Notes: generated by a model from the sequence alone, not told the origin. Counted from the stretch's first letter, positions 10,070 through 19,189 are shown. The stretch is DNA of 64,000 nucleotides from CBDUEF01 sp018063485 (GCA_037045435.1 JBAOID010000021.1:13135-77134), one strand, 5' to 3'. Numbers and translations: made by a program.

Positions 10070-10870
10070 ATGCAATCAAAGCTGACATTCTGGGCGCTGA
10101 CCATCTTCTTTATCCTGTTTGTCCTGTTCCTTTATGGCCCGATGATCGCCATCTTCGTTCTGTCGTTTCAAGGGCCGACAGGTGGCATGACCTTCCCCTT
10201 GCGGGGTGTCTCGCTGCACTGGTTCGCAGATCTTATTGAAAGCACCCGCTACGGTGACCTTGGTGGAGCCTTCAAACGCTCGATCATCCTTGGCCTGGTG
10301 GCAATGCTGATCACTGTCACCGTGTCTTTCTTTGCGGGCCTTGGGTTTCGGCGCAAATTTCGCGGATCGGGAGCGTTGTTTTATCTGGCCATCATCTCGC
10401 TGGTGATGCCGGGCATCCTGACCGGGCTGGGTATTGGCACCTTGTTCGCCTCGCTTGGCCTGCAACCCAACTGGTTGATTTCGGGACTTGGCGCGCATCT
10501 GACCTGGACGTTGCCGTTTGGCCTGTTGATCATGTTTGCTGTCTTGAACCGTTTCAACGGCAGTTGGGAAGAGGCCGCCCGCGATGCGGGAGCGACGCGG
10601 ACTCAGGTTCTGAAAGAGGTCACATTGCCCATCCTTTTCCCCGGCCTGATCGCCGTGGCCTTGTTTGGTCTGACGCTGTCTTACGACGAGTTTCCCCGGT
10701 CGCTGTTGACGGTCGGCACCAAGAACACGCTGCCAATTCAGGTTGCGGCACTGACGTCGAACGTCACCACCCCTGCGCTCTACGCCATTGGCACGCTGAC
10801 GACCGCCCTCAGCCTGTTGATCATCGTCGCCGCATTTTCCGCCATCGCCCTGACGCGGCGCAAGCGCTAA
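10070..10870 (+). CDS. ABC transporter permease, PotC-like
   Basis: Second permease, 266 residues, with an N-terminal transmembrane segment (FWALTIFFILFVLFLYGPMI) and the EAA loop SWEEAARDAGATRTQVLKEV followed by TLPILFPGL near residues 165-195. It has the PotC-type motif LSYDEFPRSLLT shortly after. It starts 9 nt after the previous gene with GGAGACGGCA as ribosome site and precedes the ATPase by 15 nt, so the three transporter genes form one unit. Confidence 0.9.
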   Translation: MQSKLTFWALTIFFILFVLFLYGPMIAIFVLSFQGPTGGMTFPLRGVSLHWFADLIESTRYGDLGGAFKRSIILGLVAMLITVTVSFFAGLGFRRKFRGSGALFYLAIISLVMPGILTGLGIGTLFASLGLQPNWLISGLGAHLTWTLPFGLLIMFAVLNRFNGSWEEAARDAGATRTQVLKEVTLPILFPGLIAVALFGLTLSYDEFPRSLLTVGTKNTLPIQVAALTSNVTTPALYAIGTLTTALSLLIIVAAFSAIALTRRKR

Positions 10871-10885
10871 TCAAAGGATAATCCC

Positions 10886-11998
10886 ATGAGCAAAGTCGGT
10901 GAAATCACCCTTGAAAAAGTCACCCGGCGCTATGGTGCGGTGACGGCTGTGAATGCTGTTGATCAGGTGATCGAGGGCGGCAGCTATTGCTGCATGATTG
11001 GCCCCTCGGGTTGCGGTAAATCCACCTTGCTGCGGATGATTGCGGGGCACGAGACGCTCAGCTCTGGCCGCATCCTGATTGGCGGCAAGGACGTCACTCA
11101 TGTGCGGACCGGCGAACGGGGAACCGCGCTGATGTTTCAGAATTATGCGTTGTTCCCACATCTGAGTCTGACCGACAATGTGGCCTTTCCCCTGAAAATC
11201 CATGGTGTTGGCGCCGAACGACGCGACCGTGCGCGCGAAATGCTGGACCGCGTTCAACTGGGCCATATGGCCGACCGCATGCCCTCGCAACTTTCGGGGG
11301 GCCAGCAGCAAAGGGTGGCGCTGGCGCGGGCTCTGATCACCAACCCGCAGGTCTTGCTGTTGGATGAGCCTTTGTCGGCACTCGATGAGTTCCTGCGCCT
11401 GCGCATGCGGGTGGAACTGAAGCGGTTGCAAAATGACCTTGGCATCACCTTCATCCACGTCACCCACACCCAGCCCGAAGCCATCGCCTTGGCCGACAAA
11501 GTTATCGTGATGGATCATGGCATCATCGAGCAAGCCGGCCCGCCGCGTGACATCTATGACCACCCCCATTCGCCCTATGTCGCGCGTTTCATGGGCGGGC
11601 AGAATGTGGTTTGCGCCAAGGTTCTTGTCGCCAGCGATCAGATCGAAGCCGAAAGCGCCACGGGGGGCCGCTTTGCCTTTGCCCCGCGCGCTGCGGTGCG
11701 GGCCGGGCAAGACATCCGCTTTGCCGTCCGACGCGACAAGATCCGGCTGGAGCCGGGGCAGGCCATGGCCTCTAACGCCATGCCCGGCAAAGTGGTCAAC
11801 GTCGAATATCAAGGCACCTTCGTGAAAGTCGAACTCGCCACGGCGCAAGCTGACGAATTCGTGGCCTATCTGCCGGAGGCGGATTTCTTCGCCAAGCCGT
11901 TGAAATTCGGCGACGAGGTTGTGGCCCGCTGGTTGCCACAAGATGTCTGCATGCTGGTCGGCAGCAATAACTCATCTGGCGACGCGCTGGCCCATTAG
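10886..11998 (+). CDS. ABC transporter ATP-binding protein, PotA-like
   Basis: ATPase of 370 residues. Walker A GPSGCGKSTLLRMI near residue 39, Q-loop MFQNYALFPHLSL, signature QLSGGQQQRVALARALI near residue 134, Walker B VLLLDEPLSALDEFLR, and H-loop FIHVTHTQPEA. Residues from about 235 form a TOBE/MOP-like regulatory domain typical of PotA/FbpC. Its end overlaps the convergent LysR gene by 4 nt. With the two preceding permeases and the binding protein it makes a complete importer. The substrate is uncertain; the hydantoin genes beyond the LysR gene are the best clue. Confidence 0.92.
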   Translation: MSKVGEITLEKVTRRYGAVTAVNAVDQVIEGGSYCCMIGPSGCGKSTLLRMIAGHETLSSGRILIGGKDVTHVRTGERGTALMFQNYALFPHLSLTDNVAFPLKIHGVGAERRDRAREMLDRVQLGHMADRMPSQLSGGQQQRVALARALITNPQVLLLDEPLSALDEFLRLRMRVELKRLQNDLGITFIHVTHTQPEAIALADKVIVMDHGIIEQAGPPRDIYDHPHSPYVARFMGGQNVVCAKVLVASDQIEAESATGGRFAFAPRAAVRAGQDIRFAVRRDKIRLEPGQAMASNAMPGKVVNVEYQGTFVKVELATAQADEFVAYLPEADFFAKPLKFGDEVVARWLPQDVCMLVGSNNSSGDALAH

Positions 11999-12912
11999 GG
12001 CGTGCGGTCACCCTTAGGCCGTCGCACAAGCTCTCTTGCGACGGCCACGAAGTTCATCAAGGCCGGGTTCTTGTAAGCCCGGTTCCACACCAGCAGGGTC
12101 TGCACCTGCGCCGTGCAATCGGAAATGGGTTTGGTCATGATGGCGCGGGGCTGAAACCGAGCAATGGACTGCGCGTAGACCGACACACCAAGCCCCTCTG
12201 ATACCAGACTCAGAATGCCCATTGCGTTGGACGCTTCATATTTGATCTGCACTTGCTGTCCGGCCTGCGCAAATGTGTCCAACACGAACTGACGAAAGAA
12301 GTCCCATTCGGCGATACTGCCCAGAACCATGGGACAGTGCGCCAGATCCGCCAAAGTCACATCGGCTCGGGTCGAAAGTCGGTGGTTGATTGGCAAGACA
12401 GCCACCAGGGGGTCGGAAGACATCTCCAGCACCTCATATTGGGGGTGCTGCAATGGGCCAAGCATAAAGCCTGCATCAATATTGTTGCGGGCCAACTCGA
12501 TCTTCTGGCCTTGGGTGCGGATGTATTTCAGTTCCAGATCAATGTCAGGATACCGCTCGGTAAACTCTCGCACTACACGCGGCATCCATTCGATGGCGGC
12601 AAAGGACATATAAGCGATCCGCAGTTGACCACGTTTGCCTTCTGCGGCGATGCGGGCAGCATGAACGGCAGAATTTATTTCCGCCCCCAGCAGCCGGGTG
12701 CGTTCGTGAAAAATCGTTCCGGCCGCAGTAAGGGACACTTCGCGGGTGGTGCGGCGAATCAGTAGATACCCCAGGTTGTCTTCCAGTTGCTTGATCCGTC
12801 GAGACAAGGCGGATTGATCAATGGACAAACGCTCTGCGGCGCGCCGGAAACTGAGTTCCACCGCCACCACGTTAAAGGCCTCGATATCGCGGGAGCTTGG
12901 GGTCTGGGTCAC
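11995..12912 (-). CDS. LysR family transcriptional regulator
   Basis: 305 residues with an N-terminal winged-helix domain (AFNVVAVELSFRRAAERLSI, then DQSALSRRIKQLEDNLGYLL) and a C-terminal effector domain. It is transcribed away from the amidase-HyuAB genes, with a 146-nt divergent promoter region between. That is the standard layout for a LysR protein controlling the neighbouring catabolic genes. Its stop overlaps the end of the ABC ATPase gene. The likely role is inducer-responsive control of the N-carbamoylsarcosine amidase/hydantoinase operon and possibly of the importer; the ligand is unknown. Confidence 0.9.
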   Translation of the reverse strand: MTQTPSSRDIEAFNVVAVELSFRRAAERLSIDQSALSRRIKQLEDNLGYLLIRRTTREVSLTAAGTIFHERTRLLGAEINSAVHAARIAAEGKRGQLRIAYMSFAAIEWMPRVVREFTERYPDIDLELKYIRTQGQKIELARNNIDAGFMLGPLQHPQYEVLEMSSDPLVAVLPINHRLSTRADVTLADLAHCPMVLGSIAEWDFFRQFVLDTFAQAGQQVQIKYEASNAMGILSLVSEGLGVSVYAQSIARFQPRAIMTKPISDCTAQVQTLLVWNRAYKNPALMNFVAVARELVRRPKGDRTP

Positions 12913-13058
12913 ACTGCTCTCCTGTCGTGATCCGCATTAAAACAGAGAAAAAAGGATAATTGCAATACTGTCCATAATAGAGGGAAATCCAGCCATTCCA
13001 TAGCTGCCATCCGGTGGTGCAATAAAGATCATCACCACCGAAAATGAAGGATAGTGGA
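12913..13058. promoter_or_regulatory. Divergent promoter region with LysR-type palindrome
   Basis: This is an AT-richer stretch between the LysR gene and the amidase gene. It contains the perfect palindrome ATTGCAAT at 12959-12966 within ATAATTGCAATACT, which fits the T-N11-A pattern of LysR boxes. The amidase ribosome site AAGGA lies at 13046-13050. Binding by the neighbouring regulator is inferred. Confidence 0.45.
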
Positions 13059-13775
13059 ATGAGCGACGTGGATACCAAAGCACTGGACCGCCTTTTGCAA
13101 CAGGCGTTCGACACTGCTTCGAAACTGTACAAGGAACGCGGATTTCAGCGCCGAGTGGGTTTTGGCAAACGCCCCGCACTGGTCAGTGTTGACCTTGCCA
13201 ATGCCTGGACGCGTCCCGGCAATCCTTTCACCTGCGATCAGGAGAAGATGGATAACGAGATCATCCCCGGCATGCAAAAACTGTTGAAGCACTTCCGCGC
13301 CAACAAGTTGCCAGTCGTGCACGTCACGACCGCCTACGAGATTACCGACCGCAACGCCGATTTCACCGACATGGGCCTGTGGCACGACAAGATCCCGGTC
13401 GAGGTGGTGGACATCAAGAATACCGAGCTTTGGGCCATCGACAGCCGCATTGCGCCGATCCCCGGCGAATACACGCTGCTGAAAAAGCGCGCCTCGTCGT
13501 TCCACGGCACTGAACTTGCGGGCATTCTGCGCGCCAATAACGTGGACACCATCGTCGTGACCGGTGTGACCGCCTGCGCCTGCGTGCGCCAGACGATCTG
13601 TGACGGTATCGCCGACGGCTTCCGCACCATCGCGGCACGCGAAGCGATTGGCGACCGGGTGCCAGGCGCTGTTGCATGGAACCTTTTCGATATCGACGCC
13701 AAGTTTGGCGACGTCGAGTTGGTGAATGACATTTGCAAGAAACTTGACCAAATCGGCAGCCAGAACCGCGCCTGA
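13059..13775 (+). CDS. Cysteine hydrolase, N-carbamoylsarcosine amidase-like
   Basis: Isochorismatase-fold amidohydrolase of 238 residues. The catalytic triad of N-carbamoylsarcosine amidase is visible: Asp in ALVSVDLANAW, Lys in LLKKRASSFHGT, and Cys in VTGVTACACVRQT. Overall text (RRVGFGKRPALVSVDLANAW, then YTLLKKRASSFHGTELAGIL) is close to what I know of that enzyme, which hydrolyses N-carbamoylsarcosine to sarcosine, CO2 and ammonia. The ATG at 13059 with AAGGA 8 nt upstream is preferred over one at 13044. The downstream HyuA and HyuB genes would supply the carbamoyl substrate by ring opening of N-methylhydantoin. A general carbamoyl-amino-acid or maleamate amidase is the alternative. Confidence 0.8.
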   Translation: MSDVDTKALDRLLQQAFDTASKLYKERGFQRRVGFGKRPALVSVDLANAWTRPGNPFTCDQEKMDNEIIPGMQKLLKHFRANKLPVVHVTTAYEITDRNADFTDMGLWHDKIPVEVVDIKNTELWAIDSRIAPIPGEYTLLKKRASSFHGTELAGILRANNVDTIVVTGVTACACVRQTICDGIADGFRTIAAREAIGDRVPGAVAWNLFDIDAKFGDVELVNDICKKLDQIGSQNRA

Positions 13776-13786
13776 GGCAATCAAAC

Positions 13787-13808
13787 GGGGCATCCGTCAG
13801 GATGCCCC
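13787..13808 (+). terminator. Hairpin between amidase and hyuA
   Basis: Stem GGGGCATC (13787-13794), loop CGTCAG, GATGCCCC (13801-13808), a perfect 8-bp stem without a T-run. It lies 12 nt after the amidase stop. It could be a weak terminator or an mRNA processing/stability point that lowers hyuAB relative to the amidase. Confidence 0.55.
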
Positions 13809-13834
13809 GCAAATAAAACGACAGCTGGGAGGCA

Positions 13835-15910
13835 ATGATGGCACGGATAGGCGTGGATGTAGGCGGAACGAACACCGATCTCGTTCTGGAATGTGACAAG
13901 GGCATCTTCTTTCACAAGGTGCCATCGACGCCCAAGGATCAGTCGATTGCGGTGATCCGCGGCGTGATGGAAATTTGCGGGCTGGCCGGCATTGCCAAAG
14001 AGGCGGTCAGTCTGATCGCGCATGGCACGACAGTTGCCACCAATATCACCATTGAACATAACGGGGCCGAGGTCGGCATGCTGACCACGCGCGGTTTCCG
14101 CGACATTCTGCACATCGGTCGGCACAAGCGGCCGCACAACTTTTCGTTGCACTTTGATGTGCCGTGGCAGTCAAATCCGCTGGTCAAGCGGCGCAACCGC
14201 ATCGCTATCACTGAACGCATCCTGCCCCCCTTGGGCGAAGTATCGGTGGCGATGGACGAGGCCGAAATCCGCGAAGCCTGTGCTTTGTTCCGCAAACGCG
14301 GAATCAAGTCGGTTTGCGTGGGGTTCCTGTTCAGCTTTCTCAACGACTCCCACGAGAAACGGGCGCGCGAGATCGTGCTGGAAGAAATTCCCGACGCCTA
14401 TGTCTCGATTTCGTCCGAGGTGGCCAACGTCATCCGTGAATATGAACGCTTCTCCACTGTCGCGATGAACGCCTATGTCGGGCCGAAATCGGCACTGTAT
14501 CTGCGCAACCTTGAGCAAAAGGTACAGGCGGCGGGCATTCCGGCCAAGTTGCGCGTGATCCAGTCCAACGGCGGAATTTCCACCATTGATGGCTGCGCCA
14601 AAAAGCCGGTAGGCATTCTGCTGTCTGGCCCCGCTGGTGGTGTGATTGGTGCCTTGGCCGAGGCGCGGCTGGCCGGGGTTGAGAATATCCTGACCAATGA
14701 CATCGGCGGCACCTCGGCCGACATCTCGACCATCGCCGGAGGGCGTATCCGGATTAAGAACCCGCGTGACACGTTGGTCTCCGGCCATGCTGTAATGGCA
14801 CCGATGATCGACCTTGAAACCATCGGTGCGGGTGGCGGCTCTATTGCCTATCTGGATTCCGCAGGCGGCTTTCACGTCGGTCCGCGCTCTGCCGGGTCTG
14901 AACCTGGACCGGCCTGCTATGGCCGTGGCGGCACCGAGCCGACAGTAACCGACGCGCAGGTGGTGCTGGGCCGGATGGACGCAGACAAGTTTCTGGGCGG
15001 CGATCTGCCGTTGGACCCGGCACTGTCGCACAAAGCCATCAAGGAGAAGATCGCCGATCCCATGGGGATTTCGGTGACCGAGGCAGCTTTGGGAATTATC
15101 AAGGTCATCAACAACAATATGGCGCTGACCATGCGCGCCAATTCGGTTGCCCGCGGCTATGATCCGCGCGAATTCAGCCTGATGCCTTTTGGCGGTGCGG
15201 GCCCGTTCCATGGCGTGGCTTTGGCCGAACTGGTGTCGGCCAAGGAGGTGCTGGTTCCGCTTGCCCCAGGCATCACTGCCGCGATGGGTCTGCTTGGGAC
15301 CAACCTGCAATACGAGCATATCCGCTCGGTCATCACCAATCTCTACACCGCCGACCAAGCCGCGATGGACAAAGTCAACGCGGTGGTCGACACTCTTGTC
15401 GCCGCCGGAAACCTTGACCTTGACGCCGATGCAATCCCCGCCCCCGACCGGAAATCCGAAGTGATTGCCGAGGTGCGTTACCACGGCCAGGGCTTTGAGT
15501 TGCGCGTTCCCATTCCCGGCGGGCGGCTGACCGAAGGTAACCGGGCCGAGGTCATCAAGGCCTTTCATGCCCGCCACACCGCCGATTATGGCTATGCCTT
15601 CGACGACGCTTTGGTAGAACTCTACAACATCCGCGTCATTGCCACCGCTGCCGCCCCGCATCTGCAACTGCCAAAGGTCGCCAGGGGCAGTCAGGCAGAT
15701 GTGCCAGCCTCGCTGCTGTACACCCGCGAGACGGTGTTTGACGACGGCTCGACCCACCAGACCCCGCGCTACGACCGCACCAGGCTGGGTGCCGGTGTCA
15801 CCGTCGATGGCCCCGCCATTCTGCTTCAGCACAACTCCACCACGCTTTTGCCACCAGGTTACCGGGCCGAGGTTCTGACCTACGGCAGCCTGCGCATCGC
15901 CAAGCATTGA
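13835..15910 (+). CDS. hyuA: Hydantoinase/oxoprolinase subunit A (N-methylhydantoinase A-like)
   Basis: 691 residues. N-terminal ATP-binding motif ARIGVDVGGTNTDLVLE and HGTTVATNITIEHNGAEVGM, the phosphate-binding block VLLSGPAGGV-like text (GILLSGPAGGVIGALAEARL), and NDIGGTSADIS near residue 290, all hallmarks of the HyuA/OplA family. These enzymes open hydantoin or oxoproline rings at the cost of ATP, with a HyuB partner. The start at 13835 has GGAGG just upstream (ATG at 13838 is possible). The amidase gene ahead and hyuB 10 nt behind suggest N-methylhydantoin amidohydrolase. Other family activities (acetone or acetophenone carboxylase, oxoprolinase) are less likely because the carboxylase third subunits are missing and an N-carbamoyl amidase is present. 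Confidence 0.88.
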   Translation: MMARIGVDVGGTNTDLVLECDKGIFFHKVPSTPKDQSIAVIRGVMEICGLAGIAKEAVSLIAHGTTVATNITIEHNGAEVGMLTTRGFRDILHIGRHKRPHNFSLHFDVPWQSNPLVKRRNRIAITERILPPLGEVSVAMDEAEIREACALFRKRGIKSVCVGFLFSFLNDSHEKRAREIVLEEIPDAYVSISSEVANVIREYERFSTVAMNAYVGPKSALYLRNLEQKVQAAGIPAKLRVIQSNGGISTIDGCAKKPVGILLSGPAGGVIGALAEARLAGVENILTNDIGGTSADISTIAGGRIRIKNPRDTLVSGHAVMAPMIDLETIGAGGGSIAYLDSAGGFHVGPRSAGSEPGPACYGRGGTEPTVTDAQVVLGRMDADKFLGGDLPLDPALSHKAIKEKIADPMGISVTEAALGIIKVINNNMALTMRANSVARGYDPREFSLMPFGGAGPFHGVALAELVSAKEVLVPLAPGITAAMGLLGTNLQYEHIRSVITNLYTADQAAMDKVNAVVDTLVAAGNLDLDADAIPAPDRKSEVIAEVRYHGQGFELRVPIPGGRLTEGNRAEVIKAFHARHTADYGYAFDDALVELYNIRVIATAAAPHLQLPKVARGSQADVPASLLYTRETVFDDGSTHQTPRYDRTRLGAGVTVDGPAILLQHNSTTLLPPGYRAEVLTYGSLRIAKH

Positions 15911-15920
15911 GGATCACATC

Positions 15921-17684
15921 ATGACCAAACTCAAAGTCGATCCGATCACGCTGCAAGTCATCCGGGGCGCGATGGAAACCATCGCCGAAGAGATGGCGCA
16001 TGTGCTGTTCCGCATGTCCTTTTCCTCGATTATCCGGGAATCCGAGGATTTGGGTGCAGGCCTGTTTGACAAGGATTTCAACACGCTCTGCGAGAGCGAG
16101 TCGACGCCGATGCACATCGGTTCGATCCCTGGCTATCTCAATGGCATCAAGGAAAGCCTTGATGATGGCCAGTGGTTTGACGGCGACGTGGTCGTGCATA
16201 ACCACCCCTATTTCGGCTCGTCCCACACCCCCGACCTCGCCATCGTCATCCCGATTTTCTACCAGGGAGAGCTGGTCGGCTATTCCGCCAACACCGCCCA
16301 CCATATCGACATTGGCGCGGCCACCCCCGGTCTGATCATCGACGTGCCGGATGTGTTTGCCGAAGGCATGCTGTTTGCCGGCACCAAGCTTTACCGCAAG
16401 GGCGAGCGTAACGACACGATGTGGAATTACATCCGCCGCAATAGCCGCGCCGCGCGTCAGTTGGTCGATGATATCGAGGCACAAATCGCCTCGGCACGTC
16501 TGGGGGTGAAACGGTTCAAGGAACTGTTGGAACGTTATGGCAAGGATCTGGTTTTTTCCGCCTGCAACCAGTTGATGGATTATTCCGAAACCATGTTGCG
16601 GCAACGGATTTCGGCAATTCCCAACGGGGAATACCGTGCCGAAGGTTGGCTGGACGACGATGGCCGCAACCGCGGCGAGCGCTTGGCTGTCAAGGTCTGT
16701 GTCCGGGTGATCGACGACCGGATCGAGGTCGATCTGACCGGCTCGGCCCCACAAACCCCCACCGCCTACAACGTGCCGTTTGAAGGTTCCACCAAGGTTG
16801 CGGCCTTTGCGGCCTTTCGCAAGCTGCTGCTGGATACCGCAACCTCGCCAACCCGCGTGCCCTCGAACCAAGGTTCCTTCCGCCCGATTTCGGTTATTGC
16901 GCCTTTGGGCACCATCTTCAACCCCAAGGCCCCGGCGGCCGCCGAGGCGCGCTTTACCCAGTGCAACTTCATGATCGACCTGATCATCAAGGCGATGGCC
17001 CCGGTGCTGCCCGATGAGATCATCGCGGGCTCGTCCGCGTCGATCAGTTTTGCCTCTTATGCCGGGGTCAAGCCGGATGGGAACTATTGGGTTTTCCTTG
17101 AGGTGAACGAGGGTGCTTATGGCGGGCGGCCGCGATCTGACGGGCCGGATTCGATCGACAACCTGATGGCCAACACCCGCAACAACCCGCTTGAAGACCT
17201 CGCCATGCATATTCCAATGATCTGCGACCGCTATGAGCTGCGCGATGACGTCGCCCCCGGCGCGGGCCGCTTCCGCGGCGGCATTGGTGTGGTCAAGTCG
17301 CAGCGTATTCTGACGGACGGTATCATCACCCACGAATCCGAACGTCATACCAATGTGCCCTGGGGTATTTTCGGTGGCAAAGCCGGGGCTGTCGGCAGAT
17401 GCGACATCTACAACGTCAATGGCGGCGAGGTGCGCGAAATGCCCTCCAAATTCCACGGGCTGGCGGTGAAGGCGAACGACGTGATGGCCTATTACTCACC
17501 CTGCGGCGGCGGCTACGGTAGCCCGCTGGAGCGTGATCCGGCCAAGGTGCTGGATGATGTGCTCGACGGGTTCTGCACTTCCCAGGATGCGGCGGATGTC
17601 TATGGCGTCGTTCTGGACCTTGATGCCGAAACGGTGGATTTGATCGCCACCGAAAAGCGCCGCGCCGTGCTTGAGGCCCGCTAG
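15921..17684 (+). CDS. hyuB: Hydantoinase/oxoprolinase subunit B (N-methylhydantoinase B-like)
   Basis: 587 residues with the HyuB block at the N-terminus (LKVDPITLQVIRGAMETIAE, EMAHVLFRMSFSSIIRESED, LGAGLFD) and the conserved HNHPYFGSSHTPDLAIVIP-type region near residue 93, followed by AHHIDIGAATPG. It ends with the glycine-rich GAGRFRGGIGVVKS and GGGYGSPLERDP. It forms the ATP-dependent ring-opening enzyme with HyuA, encoded 10 nt upstream. Length and motifs are normal. No further gene follows on this strand, so it closes the operon. Confidence 0.9.
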   Translation: MTKLKVDPITLQVIRGAMETIAEEMAHVLFRMSFSSIIRESEDLGAGLFDKDFNTLCESESTPMHIGSIPGYLNGIKESLDDGQWFDGDVVVHNHPYFGSSHTPDLAIVIPIFYQGELVGYSANTAHHIDIGAATPGLIIDVPDVFAEGMLFAGTKLYRKGERNDTMWNYIRRNSRAARQLVDDIEAQIASARLGVKRFKELLERYGKDLVFSACNQLMDYSETMLRQRISAIPNGEYRAEGWLDDDGRNRGERLAVKVCVRVIDDRIEVDLTGSAPQTPTAYNVPFEGSTKVAAFAAFRKLLLDTATSPTRVPSNQGSFRPISVIAPLGTIFNPKAPAAAEARFTQCNFMIDLIIKAMAPVLPDEIIAGSSASISFASYAGVKPDGNYWVFLEVNEGAYGGRPRSDGPDSIDNLMANTRNNPLEDLAMHIPMICDRYELRDDVAPGAGRFRGGIGVVKSQRILTDGIITHESERHTNVPWGIFGGKAGAVGRCDIYNVNGGEVREMPSKFHGLAVKANDVMAYYSPCGGGYGSPLERDPAKVLDDVLDGFCTSQDAADVYGVVLDLDAETVDLIATEKRRAVLEAR

Positions 17685-18155
17685 AGCGCGGGCCGGCAGT
17701 ATCGGCAACTTTTCCCGATACGCCTGAGCAATGGCAATAATCCGGTACGGCAACAGCCGTGCCGGTTTCCCACGACTTTCATCGTCCAGATTGCTCCACC
17801 TCATTGGCGATAGGACTCACGCCAGATGGTTGACGAATTGTCCAATCAGTCTTGGCAAAAGCGCCGCTCTCATTGGGGTCATATCGCAGGCGGTGCTTGC
17901 TTTGGAGCCGATCAACACTGAGAGGCGTGAAGCAGATCGACCCTTCCCGTAACCTCGAGAAACTCACAATTTTGAAACTGGTGCCCTGCATCACATGCCC
18001 CCGTGCCCAATTCGAAAACTGCGTCAATTTGGCTCTGGCTGTCAGCAAGACACAACTCGCGCAAGAGATAAGAGCGAGACGAGGCACCGCGCCCACCATC
18101 AAGGTTTTGTTCCCGCAGCACTGAACAGAAGGGTCTAATTGGTGCTGTGCTGGTA
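17685..18155. other. 471-nt intergenic gap, no gene recognised
   Basis: Between hyuB and rimI. The GC content looks lower than the neighbours and short open frames on the minus strand (for example about 17.9-18.1 kb) show no recognisable family, no ribosome site and stop-broken alternatives. It may be decayed DNA marking the edge of the acquired catabolic block. No terminator with a clear T-run was identified. Confidence 0.5.
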
Positions 18156-18566
18156 TCATAACGTTCGGGTCATGATCAGCGCATCGCGTCGGCTGCCATC
18201 GGCAGAGTGATAATATCCCCGCCGCACCCCCGTCACGGCAAAACCTGCCGCAAGATACAGCGACTTTGCTGCTTCATTGTCCGCAACCACCTCCAAGAAG
18301 GCCTGCTCACCGCCGCGCTTGCGGGCCTGTTCCACGAACCGTTGCACCAATGCTGTTCCAATCCCATGCCGGCGCAACAGCGGGTCCACCGCCAAAGTCA
18401 GCAACTCGGCTTCTCCGGCCACCACCCGGCCCATGGCAAAACCCTGTGCATCGCCAACCACGAAACACAAGGGACTGGCCCGTAAATCGGAAAATTCTGC
18501 CGCCGACCATGGGCGCGGCACGGTGAAACAGGCCCGGTGCAGGGCCTCCATCTGTGCGCCGGTCAT
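18156..18566 (-). CDS. rimI: Ribosomal protein S18-alanine N-acetyltransferase (RimI-type GNAT)
   Basis: 136-residue GNAT acetyltransferase. The acetyl-CoA binding motif is LAVDPLLRRHGIGTALVQRF near residue 58, followed by FLEVVADNEAAKSLYLAAGF and VTGVRRGYYHSADG near residue 110, the RimI-type C-terminus. It acetylates the N-terminus of a ribosomal protein in the cytoplasm. Its start overlaps the end of tsaB by 4 nt; the tsaB-rimI pairing is widespread and supports the call. The extreme C-terminus is GSRRDALIMTRTL. Confidence 0.9.
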   Translation of the reverse strand: MTGAQMEALHRACFTVPRPWSAAEFSDLRASPLCFVVGDAQGFAMGRVVAGEAELLTLAVDPLLRRHGIGTALVQRFVEQARKRGGEQAFLEVVADNEAAKSLYLAAGFAVTGVRRGYYHSADGSRRDALIMTRTL

Positions 18567-19189
18567 AGCCCCGCCGGTTCAGGCAAAATAACCGGCGGCG
18601 GATCGCTGGGTGGGCTGGCATCGGCCCCGCGCAGATAGAACGGGGCAGGGCGGGGCTGGGGGCTTTGTGCCCGTGTTGCCGCAATCCGCACCATCGCTTC
18701 GGCCAGAGGCATCGCGGCGGGCAGGCCATCGCAGCCCGAACCTGTGATCGCTCCGGCAATAGCACCAGCTTCGGCTCGGCTGAGCACCCGCGCAGAACCT
18801 GCGCCGGTCTCGGAGAATTCCTGTACATAGACCTCGCCGCGCCGAGCATCCTCGATCACCGTCATCGGACGCGGCAAGCCATAGGCTACTGCCTCCAGCT
18901 TTGTGATCCCGATTGCAGGAATTCCCAAGCCAAGCGCCAACCCGCGCGCCGCTGCTACGGCAATGCGCACCCCGGTAAAATTGCCTGGCCCGATGCCTAC
19001 GGCAATCGCTGTCAGATCAGCCCAGGTGATGCCTTCGCGGGCAAGCAGTTCTTGCAAAAACGGCATCAGCCGCTCGGCCTGGCCCTTCTCCATATCCTCA
19101 TGGGCCAGCATAATCCTGTCGCCCAACAGCAAAGCGGCGGCGCAATGCGCCGCCGATGTGTCAAAGGCCAGAATCGCTTCAGGCGGCAA
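18563..19189 (-). CDS. tsaB: tRNA threonylcarbamoyladenosine biosynthesis protein TsaB
   Basis: About 208 residues. N-terminal ASKHA-fold block ILAFDTSAAHCAAALLLGD and the family motif GIGPGNFTGVRIAVAAARGL near residue 70, plus the YVQEF-type strand near 120. TsaB is the inactive partner that pairs with TsaD in making t6A37 of tRNAs. The likely start is TTG at 19189, with GAGGTG about 9 nt upstream inside the end of nfu; an upstream TTG at 19204 is possible. It overlaps the nfu stop and is followed by rimI in ATGA overlap, so nfu-tsaB-rimI are one transcript. Confidence 0.9.
   Translation of the reverse strand: MPPEAILAFDTSAAHCAAALLLGDRIMLAHEDMEKGQAERLMPFLQELLAREGITWADLTAIAVGIGPGNFTGVRIAVAAARGLALGLGIPAIGITKLEAVAYGLPRPMTVIEDARRGEVYVQEFSETGAGSARVLSRAEAGAIAGAITGSGCDGLPAAMPLAEAMVRIAATRAQSPQPRPAPFYLRGADASPPSDPPPVILPEPAGL

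Noticed and set aside
14171..15907. 578-codon minus-strand frame opposite hyuA
   Set aside because: The opposite strand encodes clear HyuA signatures; the minus frame has no family features or ribosome site.
15798..17456. 552-codon minus-strand frame opposite hyuB
   Set aside because: Antisense of well-conserved HyuB text; a codon-bias artefact of high GC.
13835..17684. HyuA/HyuB as acetone or acetophenone carboxylase
   Set aside because: No small gamma/delta carboxylase subunit is present, and an N-carbamoyl amidase gene is linked.
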